A DNA stretch of 64,000 nucleotides from Gymnorhina tibicen (lineage: Eukaryota > Chordata > Aves > Passeriformes > Artamidae), in the NCBI GenBank assembly GCA_013399875.1, contig VXAZ01002374.1:585956-649955 (forward strand). The letters run 5' to 3'. Positions 48,001-59,879 of this stretch are shown here, in pieces (positions within the stretch are counted from its first letter, which is position 1; every line of letters starts with the position of its first letter). The translations under genes were made by a program, and so were the position numbers. The notes under the pieces were generated by a model. The model had not been told where the DNA came from, ran no database searches, and saw nothing but the letters and a program-made list of their open reading frames with translations.

Positions 48001-51000
48001 TGCTGATAGTCCTCAGACTCCTGAAACCTGAGAAATTTGGGAACTTTCTGGGGTGATTTTGGTGGAACATTCTTCTGGATCCAAGAGGGGACATGGCCGA
48101 GAGGTACCGTGATGCGTGAGATCAGATGAAATAAGGAGGAATGTTTGTTTCCAGACACTTCTCATGAATAAATGCATTTAAGGACGTGTTTGTAACTACG
48201 AGAAACTTCTGCTTTGACCTGTGCCACATTGCCTGCTCCTACAGCATTCCAGGTGCCCTGTTCATTGGTGGTTTTCTTCAAAAATGGGGTTGCTCTCTTG
48301 CCCCATAGGGACTCAGCATGTTGTCTTCCATCAGCCTCCTACCAGGCAAAAGCCTCCACTGAAACTACATCCTGGGAGAACATTTCCACAAGGCTCATGG
48401 AGGCATATTTCTGGAAGAACAATTAAGGTGCTATTTATGAGACACCATGTGCAGTAGTAAAATTGATGTCCTTCAACACCACTGTTGTGGAGGTTTACTG
48501 ATAGGACTTGGTAACACTAATTGAGGTGAGGAAGCCTAGTCCTAAACCTTGTGGGCAGGCTGAAATGACCAGGTTTATGGCTCACAGCTTTATTCATTGC
48601 CAGTTGATTACAATTATGGAGGTTAAAAAGGGAAACTAAGGAAGCACTGTGGTTATGGATCTTCTTTGGGGACGGGAATTAAAAAAAGAAATTTAAATGG
48701 TACCATGCAGGTGTATCTTAAAACAAAAGACATTATTTCTATTAGTAAAATACTCCATTTCCACTCTGTAGATTGATACTACTATTTGTGTAGCTCAAAG
48801 CCACTTGTGCCTTACTTACTCTTTAGATAGATAGATAAAATTCCAATTCATTTCAATTGAAGGGTTTCTATTTAAGTGCCTTTGGTATAGTCAGTCTATT
48901 AAAATGGGAGGTGTTAATTTTCCAGTAATCACTACACTTTTTTTCTCTTCCTATCTCCCAGTTGAAAGGACAGCCTCATCCTGCATGGTTAAAATGTAGT
49001 AATGCATTTAATGCCAGGCCATGATTTCAGACCTCCAGCTGTTTTACTGGTTGTGTAAGTAAAAATAAGATAATGTTATGCTTGGTAACCATGGTTTTGT
49101 AGGCATTCACATTTTACAAATCACTGCACAGTATGCAAACCATTATATATATTTAAAATGTTTAAAATCAAGACTACCAGGAGTCTACCACTTCCATTAT
49201 TTAAGGAGGGGGACTGCTAGACTGTGAAGAGTGATATATTCTATCAAGCTACTCAGCAGAGTTATATTATCAGTGCAAATTATGTGAAAATATGTGCTTC
49301 AGCAAGACAAGAAAGGAGTATTCTCTGCTATAAAAAGTGCGCTGTGGGAAGCTAGATGGAGTCATTGGTTTGGTGTAATATATGAGTAAAATCTTATTTG
49401 TTCAAATAATAAAAAAGGGGAAAAAACAGCACAGAGGGAAAGGAACCATGAAGTACTTGGTTATCCCCTCCCTGTACAAAAACCCGTTTCTGCTTCAAAC
49501 AAAGGAATTGAGGCTTATCTCCCATGATTTTATCCAGGTGTAACTACTCATCTGAGCAGAGATATCCCTGATTTATATGGGCAGGAGCAAAAGCAAAACC
49601 AGGGTCAGGAAGAAGCAGCTTATTGATTTCTTCCGTGCGCAGAGGCAAAAATATTATACCTCGCCAGCACAATCATAAGCATGTAGTTAAATCCAAGCAA
49701 ACCTTAACTGGAATATTTCTTTGTAAGAAAACACTGGTAAGTAGAGCTATTGACAGCTGCATTTTCAAGAGCATCTGCTTTCAGAAACAGCAGCCATTCA
49801 GAACAAATGTTTCTGAAGGCAGATTGTGCTGCTCTGATTAGGAGTACAGGCAAGGATAACGGATAGTGTTTGGCTGCACCTGGAATTGCCTTTAAAGTTC
49901 AGTAGGAAATTTGTAGCAAGAGTAGGAAAAAAAATGGCCTCTTCTTGTGCTGTAATTTTTCAGAGAACACACATGTAGTACTCTGGACAGTATAAGCTCT
50001 CAATTTTAATTAAAAAATGGTAAGTATTACACAGTAGAGACAGAGCTGATTAATCGGGGTGGAGCTGGTTTATGTGTGTTTGGGAATAAAAGTGCTTTGA
50101 GTATTAATCAGGGTTGCTGTATTTATTTATTTTAGATATTTATTTAGATTGGTCCCTGTTTGCCAGGCTCCAGCATTCAGAAACATCCATCTGGGCAAAA
50201 TCGCAACTGTGGCTTCCAAAAAATAAAGAGGAAAGAAAGAAAAAAAAATTTTCTTTTTCAAGCTATAGTCTTTGTGTTCTTTGTTCTTTTCACCTTCAGG
50301 ATACATTTGGGTTAACTTCAGAGCTCTTTCTTCACCACTGAAAGGAGTAGAAACCAACATGTCCCCTTCCACCATCCAGTTAAAAGAAAAAAACCAACCC
50401 AAAGTCTGAAGTTTAAGCCAATAACCCCAGCTTCATGAATGGGAGTGGTAATTAAAACTTTGACTAGAGCAAGAATTTCATATGTGAATGGTGGCAACAC
50501 TAGCTTTAATAACATCTCCTGATTCATGCCTAGAAGGTCCCACAAAACTTATTACAGCCCAAGAACTCCACACGTATTCTGCCAATAGTGCATTCATTAC
50601 CTGTTTGAAGGAAGATTTCATGAGCGTAAAGAGCCCATTTGTTTAGCTTTAAATCAGGAAAATTGCCAACTGCTGCTGTTCGTCAGAGCAGGGGTTGCAG
50701 CCCCATGGCCCGTTCATGTCCCATTTCCTTGGGAAACACAAGATGGGCAGCACACATACAGTTGTCCTGAAACACTCCTGCCTCTGGTGCAATCTGTAGG
50801 CAGTCTCCTTCCCCCAGCAAAAAATATCTGACACAGGAAAGAAATGCTTCAGCAGCCTGAGCCAAAAGGGAGAAGGGGTGGGTTTAGTCTGACACAGCAA
50901 AGTGGGAACAGACAACCTATTTCCATGAGGACAATCCCCAGTGGTCCTATATCATTGGGGTTTTTGTTATCTACTTCCCTGGATTAGTGCATTCAACTAT

Positions 51001-52111
51001 CAAGACAAGCATCTTGAAATATTTTTCTTCACAGTGAACAATCTAGAAGTGTCACATAAGGAAAACCATATATGCGTATGAATTCAAATTCTGACTTTCT
51101 TTTTGTTTTGGCCGCAAAATCTTAATTTCAAAAATCACACACTATTCATTCTGCTGGAAATATCCTAGAAATACTTTAATAATAATTCTCACACACTACA
51201 TCTGTGAAAACCTGCTATACAAGTGTTATATCCTTTTAACAGACATCTAACAACTTTTTTCGACAAATGCACCCACACAGAGCGGGATTTTATCTATATA
51301 CTTTGCATTCATGAATTCCCTAGAACAATAGGAAACAGCTTCTCACATAAACGGACTCACCTTGCCCACACACACTTTTGTGAACAAGTCTGCCTGCAAA
51401 GTAAAAATAACAATTTGTCTTTATACAGTATTTTCAACTAGAAAACAATTTGCTGCTTGTAAAGTTGTAGTTGTGCCTTTATATTTCTTCAGGGTACTGC
51501 AAATGCTAAAAAAAAAAAAAAGTACTGTCGTTAGAAAAAGTTCAACCTCTCAGACAAATAACATCTGCTGACAAGATGCCCCTACTTTGCAGATGGGCAC
51601 CCACTTCCAAATCCAAACTACCATTGTAAAATCTGTGTATATGCACAAGTTAATGAAAATGTGGTCTTCTGTGTCTGTTTAAACTTTAGTGGGGATCGCT
51701 TGAGATTACACAGGTTTCCATCTGATGAAACAATGTGGTTGTACCATGTTGTTCTTGCTGTGTTCCAGAGTTCCTGAAGAAAGTGAGAAATAAAAAATGT
51801 GTGCACTGTTTCAGAGACCAGAAAGATATGTCTGAGCTACAAGGGACTCAAATTTGTTCAGTCTTTTACTGGCCCACAACTCATCACTGGTAATCAGAAT
51901 AGCTTATGTCATCAATCTCCTCAATTAAGAAAAATAAGATTAAAAGGCTGTCTTATCTTCCTGAGTTCTCATGCTAGGGTATCTAGGCAACCCTCAGAGT
52001 CCCCAGGGAATCTCTGAGGGCTCCTGCAAGGCTGCTGAAGATGAAGGACGTGTTTAGCTCAGCAGCCTTCTACATTTGGAGGAGTACCTGTGGACAACTC
52101 GCAAATTAATT
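45051..52111. other. non-coding region
   Basis: No gene recognised. The 182-codon minus-strand frame at 45898-46446 is in GC-richer sequence and shows no domain. A perfect 14-bp tandem duplication (agctggctcctggg, 47392-47405 and 47406-47419) is present. At 49985-50150 several TAAT words suggest a possible regulatory block. An A14 run lies at 51508-51521, and a 9-bp stem with 12-nt loop at 51991-52020. Confidence 0.5.
51991..52020. repeat. small perfect hairpin
   Basis: The arm ccctcagag (51991-51999) is exactly complementary to ctctgaggg (52012-52020), with a 12-nt loop. It is too short for a microRNA precursor and has no T-run after it. Confidence 0.6.
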
Positions 52112-52450
52112 TCATGGAATAATAGAACACCCAGTCGGAAGGGACCTCAAGGATCATCTGGTCCGATTTTCTCAGCAAAAGCAGTCTACACAAGACGGCT
52201 GAGCACTCTGTTCAGCTGAATCTTAAAAGCGACCAATGTTGGGGAATCCACCACTTCTCTGGTAGATTATTCCAATGGCTGGTTGTCCTAATTGTAAAAA
52301 ATTTTCCTCTTGTATCTAATTGGAACTCCCCAGGAATAATTTATATCCATCTTTAATTTATCATCTTTCCAGGTGACTCCTTGTAAGAAGGAACTCTTGA
52401 TCTTCTTTATAGCCACTGGAACATGGCGATAACATTTCTCTGATTTGTCC
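52112..52450 (-). mobile_element. old CR1 LINE, 3' end
   Basis: The plus strand opens with tcatggaataatagaacacc and cagtcggaagggacctcaag, continues with ggggaatccaccacttctct, gattattccaatggctggtt and gtaaaaaattttcctcttgt, and then fades beyond about 52450. This is the reverse complement of a CR1 3' UTR of a subfamily different from those at 4.5 and 14.4 kb. The element lies on the minus strand with its 3' end at 52112. It is more diverged than the other two. A weak extension as far as about 52600 is possible (aggctgaacccc near 52590). Confidence 0.88.
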
Positions 52451-53191
52451 TCTGAAGACAATATAAGGCACGCCACTTATATTGGGTTCAAGAAAGACAG
52501 GAAAACTACTTTCTCCTCTGCTGGAGCATGACGTGAATTTGTTACAAAAAAGTTCTTCTGCACAGGCTTCTGCAGACAAAAGGGCAGCCAGGCTGAACCC
52601 CCTGGGTTATATCTGCACCGTGGCTCTCGGTCAGTGGGAGATGAAGGGGTGAAAATACCACCTGATGTTCCTGAAAAAGGGACCTAAAGGGATACGTATC
52701 TCCAGGCTAACCTCCACTCCAAGGACTTTTCTAACTGTCCCAGAAATAGTGACAATGTGAATGTTATCAGTGTACAAAGACAAGTTCACTTTACATGTAA
52801 CAGGACGGGAGCGTGTTGTAAGCTTTCCTCACCACTGGACAGCCCGTTTGCTCTGGGATGGCACAGGAGAATGCAGAGCTGCAGCACGGTGCAGCAGCAA
52901 TAAAGTCTGGTGAGGACAACCCCAACAGTGGATTGTGCACGGCTCTGATTCCCTGTGCACACATAAGGTCACCCCGTGGATAGGCACATCTGTCACCTCA
53001 TATTGCACAGTCACTTTTGAACCTGCTGCGTTGGTTCAGCCAAGCCAAGAGGTAGAGTAAGTGTCCCCATAAGTTTTGAAAAGAAGTGGACAAAAAGATG
53101 CAAGAACTTATTAGTGCCAATGAAGGAAAAGCTGATGATCTCTGTCTCAGCCAGCAGGGGATCCACACAGAAAGGATCTGTGGGAAACTAT
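52451..53191. other. non-coding region between two CR1 fragments
   Basis: No gene recognised. The first 150 bp may be a strongly diverged continuation of the CR1 at 52.1 kb. The rest is unique, with no open frame of interest. Confidence 0.5.
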
Positions 53192-53385
53192 TTGAGGAGA
53201 ACTTTACTGTGCAGCTGACGAGCACTGGAACAGATTGCCCACAGAGGGACTCTGGAGTCTCCCTCACTGGAAATATTCAAGAACCGTCTGGATGCAATCC
53301 TGTGCAACATGCTCCAGGATGGCCCTGCAGGGAGGTTGGACCAGATGATCCACTATGGTCCCTTCCAGCTTCACTCATTCTGTGA
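53192..53385 (+). mobile_element. CR1 LINE, short 3' end, sense orientation
   Basis: Reads gagcactggaacagattgcc, ctggaaatattcaagaaccg, and ggaggttggaccagatgatc, and ends in cattctgtga. The last words contain ATTCTGTG (53377-53384), one copy of the CR1 terminal octamer (ATTCTRTG). Only about 195 bp remain, so the copy is heavily 5'-truncated. Its wording is the complement of that of the 4.5-kb copy, so both appear to belong to one subfamily. Confidence 0.92.
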
Positions 53386-53766
53386 AACCAGGCTTCATTA
53401 CTTCCAATGCTCATGGAACTATTTGTTTAATAGTTTTTTTATTAATAAAGGATTTCTATGGAAAAGATGAACACCAAAGAAACTCTTCTTTTGCAACATC
53501 TTTATGAAATCTTCACAGTGGATGATTGTGTTATTTAATGCACTCACATTCAACAATTTTGGATCCTATGTGTAATATCTTCCCATCAGTCAGGAGACTT
53601 GTAGCTTTTTAACTTTGGCTGTTGCTGATCCATCAGTCTGAAGCAGTCAGTTCTGATTTGTTTTTTGTGTCTTCAGTGTTAACTGGATCTGTCCTAAATA
53701 TTGAGGTTTACCAGACAGCAAAGCTATCCACAAGCAGGGATGCAGGGGAAACAGGGTATTTTTAAA

Positions 53767-53767
<1 letters not shown>
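53386..53767. other. non-coding region
   Basis: Unique AT-rich sequence with a T7 run; no feature recognised. Confidence 0.5.
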
Positions 53768-53810
<43 letters not shown>

Positions 53811-53840
53811 CCATCATCATTATTATTAGCGTTATCATCA
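53768..53840. repeat. (ATT)13 microsatellite with ATC-type tail
   Basis: Thirteen uninterrupted ATT units (53768-53806) are followed by an interrupted accaccatcatcattattat stretch. The 64-codon minus-strand frame over it (poly-isoleucine) is an artefact of the repeat. The locus is a likely length-polymorphic marker. Confidence 0.97.
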
Positions 53841-56800
53841 TAGAGAAAATCCAACACCATGAAACCCATATTATGCATAAGTACAGGAAATTAACATATC
53901 ACAGAACAGTAATGCCCTAATGGCCTAGGTTGCCCTTGTGGTGCCCTACTCCATTTCTCTCCCAAAGGAAAAAATGCCCTAATACAGAAACAAAAGAGGC
54001 AGCAGAGTGTTTTTACCTGGCTATTAGGTCCTGGTATCCCACAATGCTGGAAAGAATTTTCTGGACAAGAGGGATGGAGCTGAAGATCGTGGTCTATCAT
54101 AAGATCCTATGGTCTATGTGAGATGATTCCCAGGCAGTTTGGGAATATCCTTACCCAAAATACTCACTAAAATGTTTATGGCCAGAATCAGTGGCATCTT
54201 CATACTCTGTATCAATTGTGGGCTTATTTTTTACAAAATATGAGGAAGAGGTAGATGCGTGTCCTGAATAAATCACAATATGAGTCTTGAAATATACAGT
54301 ATAATGAGCTCCACACTCTTTTCAGATACACCCACTTTTTTCTGTGTAGATCACCAAGCCCACAAGAGGAGTTAGTTTTAACCCTCAGCCAGCACTCACT
54401 TGGCATGCCCAGCAGAACACTCTGTGGTCCCGCAGGCACAGGAGTCCCCTGGAGTGAGGCAATTTTTAGCCAGAGAAAGCTCAGCAAAAGTATTCAAATA
54501 GCACAGACCTGCTCAGGGGAGAACCTCGCTCTTTGCCTGGAAGGCTCTTGGGAGATACAGCTAACTGGGTGAGTGAGAGTTACCTCATTCCTGATCTGGG
54601 AAAGATTTTCTAATAAGTGAGAGCTGACATGAGCTATGTGGTGGTAGCAACAAGACCTTGGCAGGCTTGGGCAGGTCCCTCGCTGGCACACGTGCCCTGG
54701 TCAGTGGGAACTGGCTCACTCACTGCAGTCTCCCCTAGCACATAAACCATGGATCTCCACCTCCCCACTCTCCCACCCAGGCCCTGAAGTAGGCAGAACT
54801 GTTGCCTGCTCTGACCTCAGGAGCTTCCCTGATGTGAGGCTTGTGAGGAAACCAGCCAAGACTGCAATACAGCATGGTGGCAGCTGACCAAAGATTTACG
54901 TGGCCTTTTAGGGAGCTGCAGAGATCTCACCTTTCAGCGTCTCGCTTTTGGCATGAAACCACACCTGGTGACATTGCTGAAGCTGATCAGCAGCATTTGG
55001 ACACCAGGGCTGGTCTGTGTTCCACCACTCTCCACATTACCAAGGCTGCAAGGTGTAACTGGGGGGACACTGCCCACCCCTCAGCCATTACCACCTTCAA
55101 ACTGCAAGGCATTGGAAAATGCTCTCTCGGATGACTCTTTGGTGAAGGCAGTCATTCACTGAAGATGATTTAATAACAAATTTTCCTCACAGCATTCTGG
55201 TAGATCCTAGTTTTTACTCATTTGGCAGTTCTGGGTATTCCGTAAGGCTTTCTGTAAACGTCACCACCGGGTATAATTTCAAACAAAGGTTTCAGCAGCC
55301 CACACCACCCCATCTTTGGACTGACCTTCTTCTGGGGCACTGTGGGCAGCTGAGGGGGGGATTCTGGGGGAGGTTGTCAGCAACCACCCACAGGCTGCAG
55401 AACCAGAGCTCTGCAAGACAGTGCCTGTCTGTAAGGTGCTGTTGTGGGTTTCTCACCAGATAAGTGGATTATTACCCCGGCTTGCAGCTGCTCCACAGAA
55501 ATAGGTCAGCCTCAGGAATAAGCTTTGCTTTCCCTTATTTGGCATCAGAAGCATCCAAGAGGAAAAGGGGCTGCTTACAGGACCCTTGTCCAGAGACCAT
55601 TAAACTCCTGAACAATGGGTTTCCTCTGTCAGTGTCTCCTAAAGAGGGAAATGTTCTTAAAGTCAGCACCTGTGGTTTTCATTCCATTAGATTTAGGTAT
55701 GTGTCCCATAGTGGTAAGATATTTTCTGCATCTACACTTGCTCAGCCTCTGGTGAGGAAGCGTGAGGGTAGCACTGATACCGGGCCTGACCAAATGGGAG
55801 GGAGAGAGGTATAGCCTGAACATGGCTTTGCCTTTCTCAAAGGTGACTCTGAAGCAAAGGAAGAACCCCAGGCAGGTTGGGAGGAGGCTGTTTTGACCCA
55901 CACTGCCCAGCTGTGGGGGCTGCAGCATGTTGAGCCTGCTCCATGCAGGAGACAGCACTCTGAAAAAGCTACTGCCCACTGTGGTGTTCCTCCAGCTTCC
56001 CAAGTGAATCCTGCAACAAGCTGACATCTCATTTTCTTCTGTTTTTTCCAATCCACCAGCACAGCTAACATCCCAACACCGACCACCTCGCATCTCTCTT
56101 TGCCCACCACATATTTACAGCTTGAAAGTGTGCTTTCACACAGAATTTGAAGTGGGGTTGCAGGGTGAAGTAAAAGGGAGCTGCATCAGCAATGCAAACT
56201 TTAGATCTAAGCATCATGTCAGCCATGCCTACCATCAGAAAAAGAAAAAAAACCCAACCTGTACAACTGGCAAGAAGAGCAAAACGAAGTACTGAAATCA
56301 AGGATATGCAACTTAGCTTTGATATGAATATTTCTCCATCCCTCACACCCTTTTCATGCTTTATAACTTGGCTGATGACTTTGCAGCAGAGAAAGCTTTT
56401 AAAGTTTTCATTATTGCATTTTTCTTTTCCCTCATTCCTCTGCCAATCTGGATTGTCATTAAAATCACTGAGAAATATTAGGACAAAAGCCTTTCTCTGT
56501 TACATTTGGTATGGTTGCAGAAAGACACAGAGAAAGCCTTAAAGGGAACATTCTTCTTATAGGAATTCTAGACCAGGAAATTAGGGTAATTTCCCATTTT
56601 TGGAGAGCATGCCCAAATAAACCCTTTTTGCACAGTTAGTTCCCACAGGCACTTATGCCGGAAGGGCTTCATTGTCAGCTGGTGTAAACTGGCTCAACTC
56701 CGTGAATTTTTAAGGAGCTAATCTAGTTCTCCTCAGCTCAGGATCCATCCCTTGGACGCTCACCCCACATACCTGAAGCTGCTTCACCGTTTTCCCCAGT

Positions 56801-57229
56801 GAAACCATACAGGAGGCAGAGTCTGGGAATAGCATCCTTCCCCACCTAGGGCACAGAAGCGGATGTACAGGTATCTGTCCCTGGGGTCTGCACACCCATT
56901 TGCCTCTTGCAAAAGGACGTGTGCTGCTGGGGCTGACGCACGCCGCAGTTTCCGGAGCAGCACAGCAGATTTAGAGCAAGGCTTTGCTGAGTTCCCGTTT
57001 CCACGTCCCAGTAACCACATGCTGGGGACTGTGGGAGAACTGCAGGTGACTGACCCCAAAGACTGCAGCAGAAACTCGCCCCTGAAGACCGGCAGCTGAG
57101 CGAGGCCCGAGCCCAGCTGGAGCAAGCAGACGAAGCAGGGAGGACGGGCTGCAGCAGCCTTGGGAAGCACGCCACAGCCAGCAGCCTGCCAGACAGGTTG
57201 CTCCCAATAAAAGTGCTTCACCACTGGAC
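53841..57229. other. non-coding region, CpG-richer at its end
   Basis: No gene recognised. The 154-codon minus-strand frame at 55629-56093 and frames at 56784-57224 lack domains. From about 56840 to 57180 CpG dinucleotides are more frequent (gacgcacgccgcag, gagcgaggcccgag), and an AATAAA lies at 57206-57211. This could be a transcript's 3' end or a CpG-richer regulatory stretch. Confidence 0.45.
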
Positions 57230-57740
57230 TGAGGTGGCGGATGAATTAATTGTGCCATTTCCATGACATTCTACTGGAGCTTAAATGTATCAGTAACTGT
57301 TCATCCCCAAAACAGCTTTTTCCTCCTACGCGAGGGTGAAAAATATCCATCTGAATTTTTTAGATTATGTGACAGGCTTGCAAACTGTTGTTAACTTTAT
57401 CATTTGGGATATGGATTAGACTGCAGCACATTAATTTATCGGGAAGTAAGAGCTGCCTGTTCATCTCCTTTCTGTTATGACATCTGCAGTCAAACTACAA
57501 TAGGGGCCAGACAGACAGTGAGTAATAGACTAGAACGTGAAGTTTGGAGGGTAGGGAATGGCAAGGTTTGCTGCAGATAGAATTTAACCCATCAAGTAAA
57601 AAATAAACAAAACAGTCAGTGGTCCTTCAGCAGATATTGCTCTTAATGAAATTGCAGATAATGAAACCTGCCAGTTAAAAGTGATATCAATGCACATCTT
57701 TTAAAGCTGGCACAGAAAAGTCAAGCAAAAAACAATCCTG
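57230..57740. promoter_or_regulatory. possible conserved non-coding element
   Basis: AT-rich with almost no homopolymers and dense factor-like words: gaattaattgtgcc, gttgttaactttatc, cacattaatttatc, gttatgacatc, and ttaatgaaattgcagataatg. It directly follows the CpG-richer segment. No open frame of interest. Conservation could not be tested. Confidence 0.35.
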
Positions 57741-58160
57741 CAATTGAAGACGTTTTGCTGGAGTCCCCAGGACTTTACAGACACCACCCACTCGCTCCTC
57801 ACCTTTTCAGCCCCTCACATGGAGGGGACACACACACATTCATAGACACTTTGTCACTGCAGAAACAGGCCCCAGGGCACGCAGGGTCCTCTCTCATCCT
57901 TTGCCTTCACTCCTGCATGAGAGACCTGCTGTAGGGCCACATGGCCAACATGATGGGAAAGGTGAAGGCCTGTGATTTGTGGGCCAAAAGAATGCATGAA
58001 ACATTAAAGAGACCCTCGCCAGCATTCTAAATTGTTAATGCAAACTCTCCAGCTCTGCAGAAAAGCACATTCCTGTTGTCATTTTCACTCCCCCTTGGCC
58101 TCTTAGTCCTCCAGTTATGTGAACAGCGACATGTGAACAATTACATGGCACAAAAAGTGT
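57741..58160. other. non-coding region
   Basis: Unique sequence with no recognised feature; a short cacacac stretch lies near 57830. Confidence 0.5.
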
Positions 58161-58210
58161 GAAGCTTAGGTACTTAAGTTTGGCCCCTTGATGCCAGTGG
58201 GCAAATCTTA
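58161..58210. repeat. fragment of ancient interspersed repeat
   Basis: The words gaagcttaggtacttaagtt, tggccccttgatgccagtgg and gcaaatc recall the ttaggtgcctaaatttggcccc / ttcagtgggcaaatctgg halves of an old sauropsid repeat. The match is from memory and short. Confidence 0.35.
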
Positions 58211-58794
58211 TTTACATTATCTATATTTAATATGTGAAGGTCAGTGTCCATGAACTTCTAGACTGAGCTTGCCAAGTCATGACAGTGTGGTGAGGATACC
58301 ACTTCACAGCAATTTATATAAGTCCAATTTTATTTTAACACTTAATGCTAAAACCGAATCATCTACAGGGCACAGAGCTATCTGCCTTATGTGGGTACCA
58401 AACCTCAGTCTTATTTCCCAGCTCTCCAGGGACCAGACCTGCTGTCCCAAATCCTTCAGGATTTCACTCCTCATCAAGGTATGCTTGCGTGCGCCTGGAC
58501 GCAGCAAAATTCAGCACATGCAGCTAAAAACGGTTCACAAACTTTTAGTCAAAATAAATTCAGCTAATCCATGCTGAATATGTTCCCAGGCACTTTTTAA
58601 TTCATATTATGTAAACAATCCCAGCAGCAACTTTTTTCCTTTGTTCCTCTTAATTCACTGGGGGTGTGCATGCACAAGAAACAAGGATTTATGTCAGGAG
58701 TATTCGTGTAGTCTCCTTGTAAGCTCTTTGGTTTCCCCCTTTCTATTTTAAAGGTATCCCTGGCCTAGCCTGGATGCAGACCAGTGCTGCATGG
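58211..58794. other. non-coding region
   Basis: No gene recognised. The plus-strand frame at 58269-58577 (102 codons) shows no domain. Confidence 0.5.
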
Positions 58795-59290
58795 GAACAA
58801 AGGAATGGCCAGGTGCTGGATCAGGCCATTGTTCTGCCACTCTCAGTGCCCATCCCAGACCAGCTGCCTCACAGGACAGTGTAAGAAACCCCCTATGAAC
58901 CATCATGGAATGATCTGTCCACAGGAGAAGTATTTTCTTATTCCTCAGCAGTTAGCTGTTTCCCAATGCCATGAAGCATGAGAGTTTGCATCCCTTATAG
59001 ATTTTTAACCTTGTCTCATGTAATTCTTCGTATTCGCACAAATGCCTATCTAGTCTGTTTTGGATGCAGTTAATCTTTTGGACTCAGTGGTGTTTTGTGG
59101 CAGTAAGTTCCCAGGGTTAATTAAGTGTTATCTAAAAATATTTCCTTATCAGTTTCAAATCTTCTTTTTTCCTCTTCTTCTTCCTTATTGAGTGGCTCTC
59201 AGTAATGAAATTTAAAAACTTGTCTGAGATAGTATTTTCTAGCCTTTCCAATATTTCTCACTGTCGACCCAGTTTCTCTCCTTTTACTTA
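58795..59290 (-). mobile_element. fossil CR1 LINE of turtle-like type
   Basis: The plus strand carries, in order, aggaatggccaggtgctgga and tcaggccattgttct; a diverged tract; ggaatgatctgtccacagga; cctcagcagttagctgtttc; aagcatgagagtttgcatcc; ttttggactcagtggtgttt; tgtggcagtaagttcccagg; and aaatatttccttatcagttt. This matches the reverse complement of a CR1 3' UTR that is very common in turtles (agaatggccatactgggtca ... tcctggcaatgagttccaca ... tacttccttttgtttgtttt). The copy therefore lies on the minus strand and is old. The match is from memory of the family; the subfamily and the exact ends are uncertain. Confidence 0.8.
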
Positions 59291-59879
59291 TATCATCCAT
59301 GAACAGAAGCAGGAGGTGCCTTTTGACCTCTTGTGAGGAGCACTTTTCAGAACTAGATCACACCCTTTTTTTATGTATAATACTAACACCCATCCAGTCC
59401 ATTCATGCAGCCTGACCCCAAGAGCCTCAGAAAGTTTACATTGCCATAAAAAATAGACCAGACATTCTCCAAAGGCAAAAGCACACAGAGTTGAGCAATT
59501 CAAAAGCAATACACCAGTCTGGATAACATCCACCAAAAGACAGTCTGTCGTTCATTTGGGATCGATTAGCTCAAACCCATCAGAATCAACAAGTTTGCAG
59601 GGAACTTGCAAAACCAGCAGCCGGAAAGGTAAAGCCATCTACGCCCATCAATAAATCCAATGGGCTGGTTCACCCAGCTTTCCTTTGGTCACGCAGCCTC
59701 ACTGGGCTGTGTAATTGCTGCCTTATTGGAGAGATGTGAGCCTGCCCGTCGAACAGATGCAAGTTTCCCCTGCTCTCATTCAGCTGGGAACCCGCTCGGC
59801 AAAGCAGAAATAAATCACGGGGAACTTGCTGTCATTTCTCCACCTTCCCGCACACCCTCCGCTGCTGCCGCCTGACTGG
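59291..59879. other. non-coding region
   Basis: No gene recognised. The base composition becomes GC-richer towards 59800. Confidence 0.5.

Noticed and set aside
49078..49105. Possible RFX X-box-like word (ggtaaccatggttttg)
   Set aside because: One half fits poorly and a single short match is expected by chance in this length of DNA.
51991..52020. Hairpin considered as microRNA precursor or terminator
   Set aside because: The stem is only 9 bp with a 12-nt loop, too short for a microRNA precursor, and bacterial-type terminators do not apply here.
53647..53841. 64-codon isoleucine-rich frame
   Set aside because: Product of reading the ATT microsatellite.
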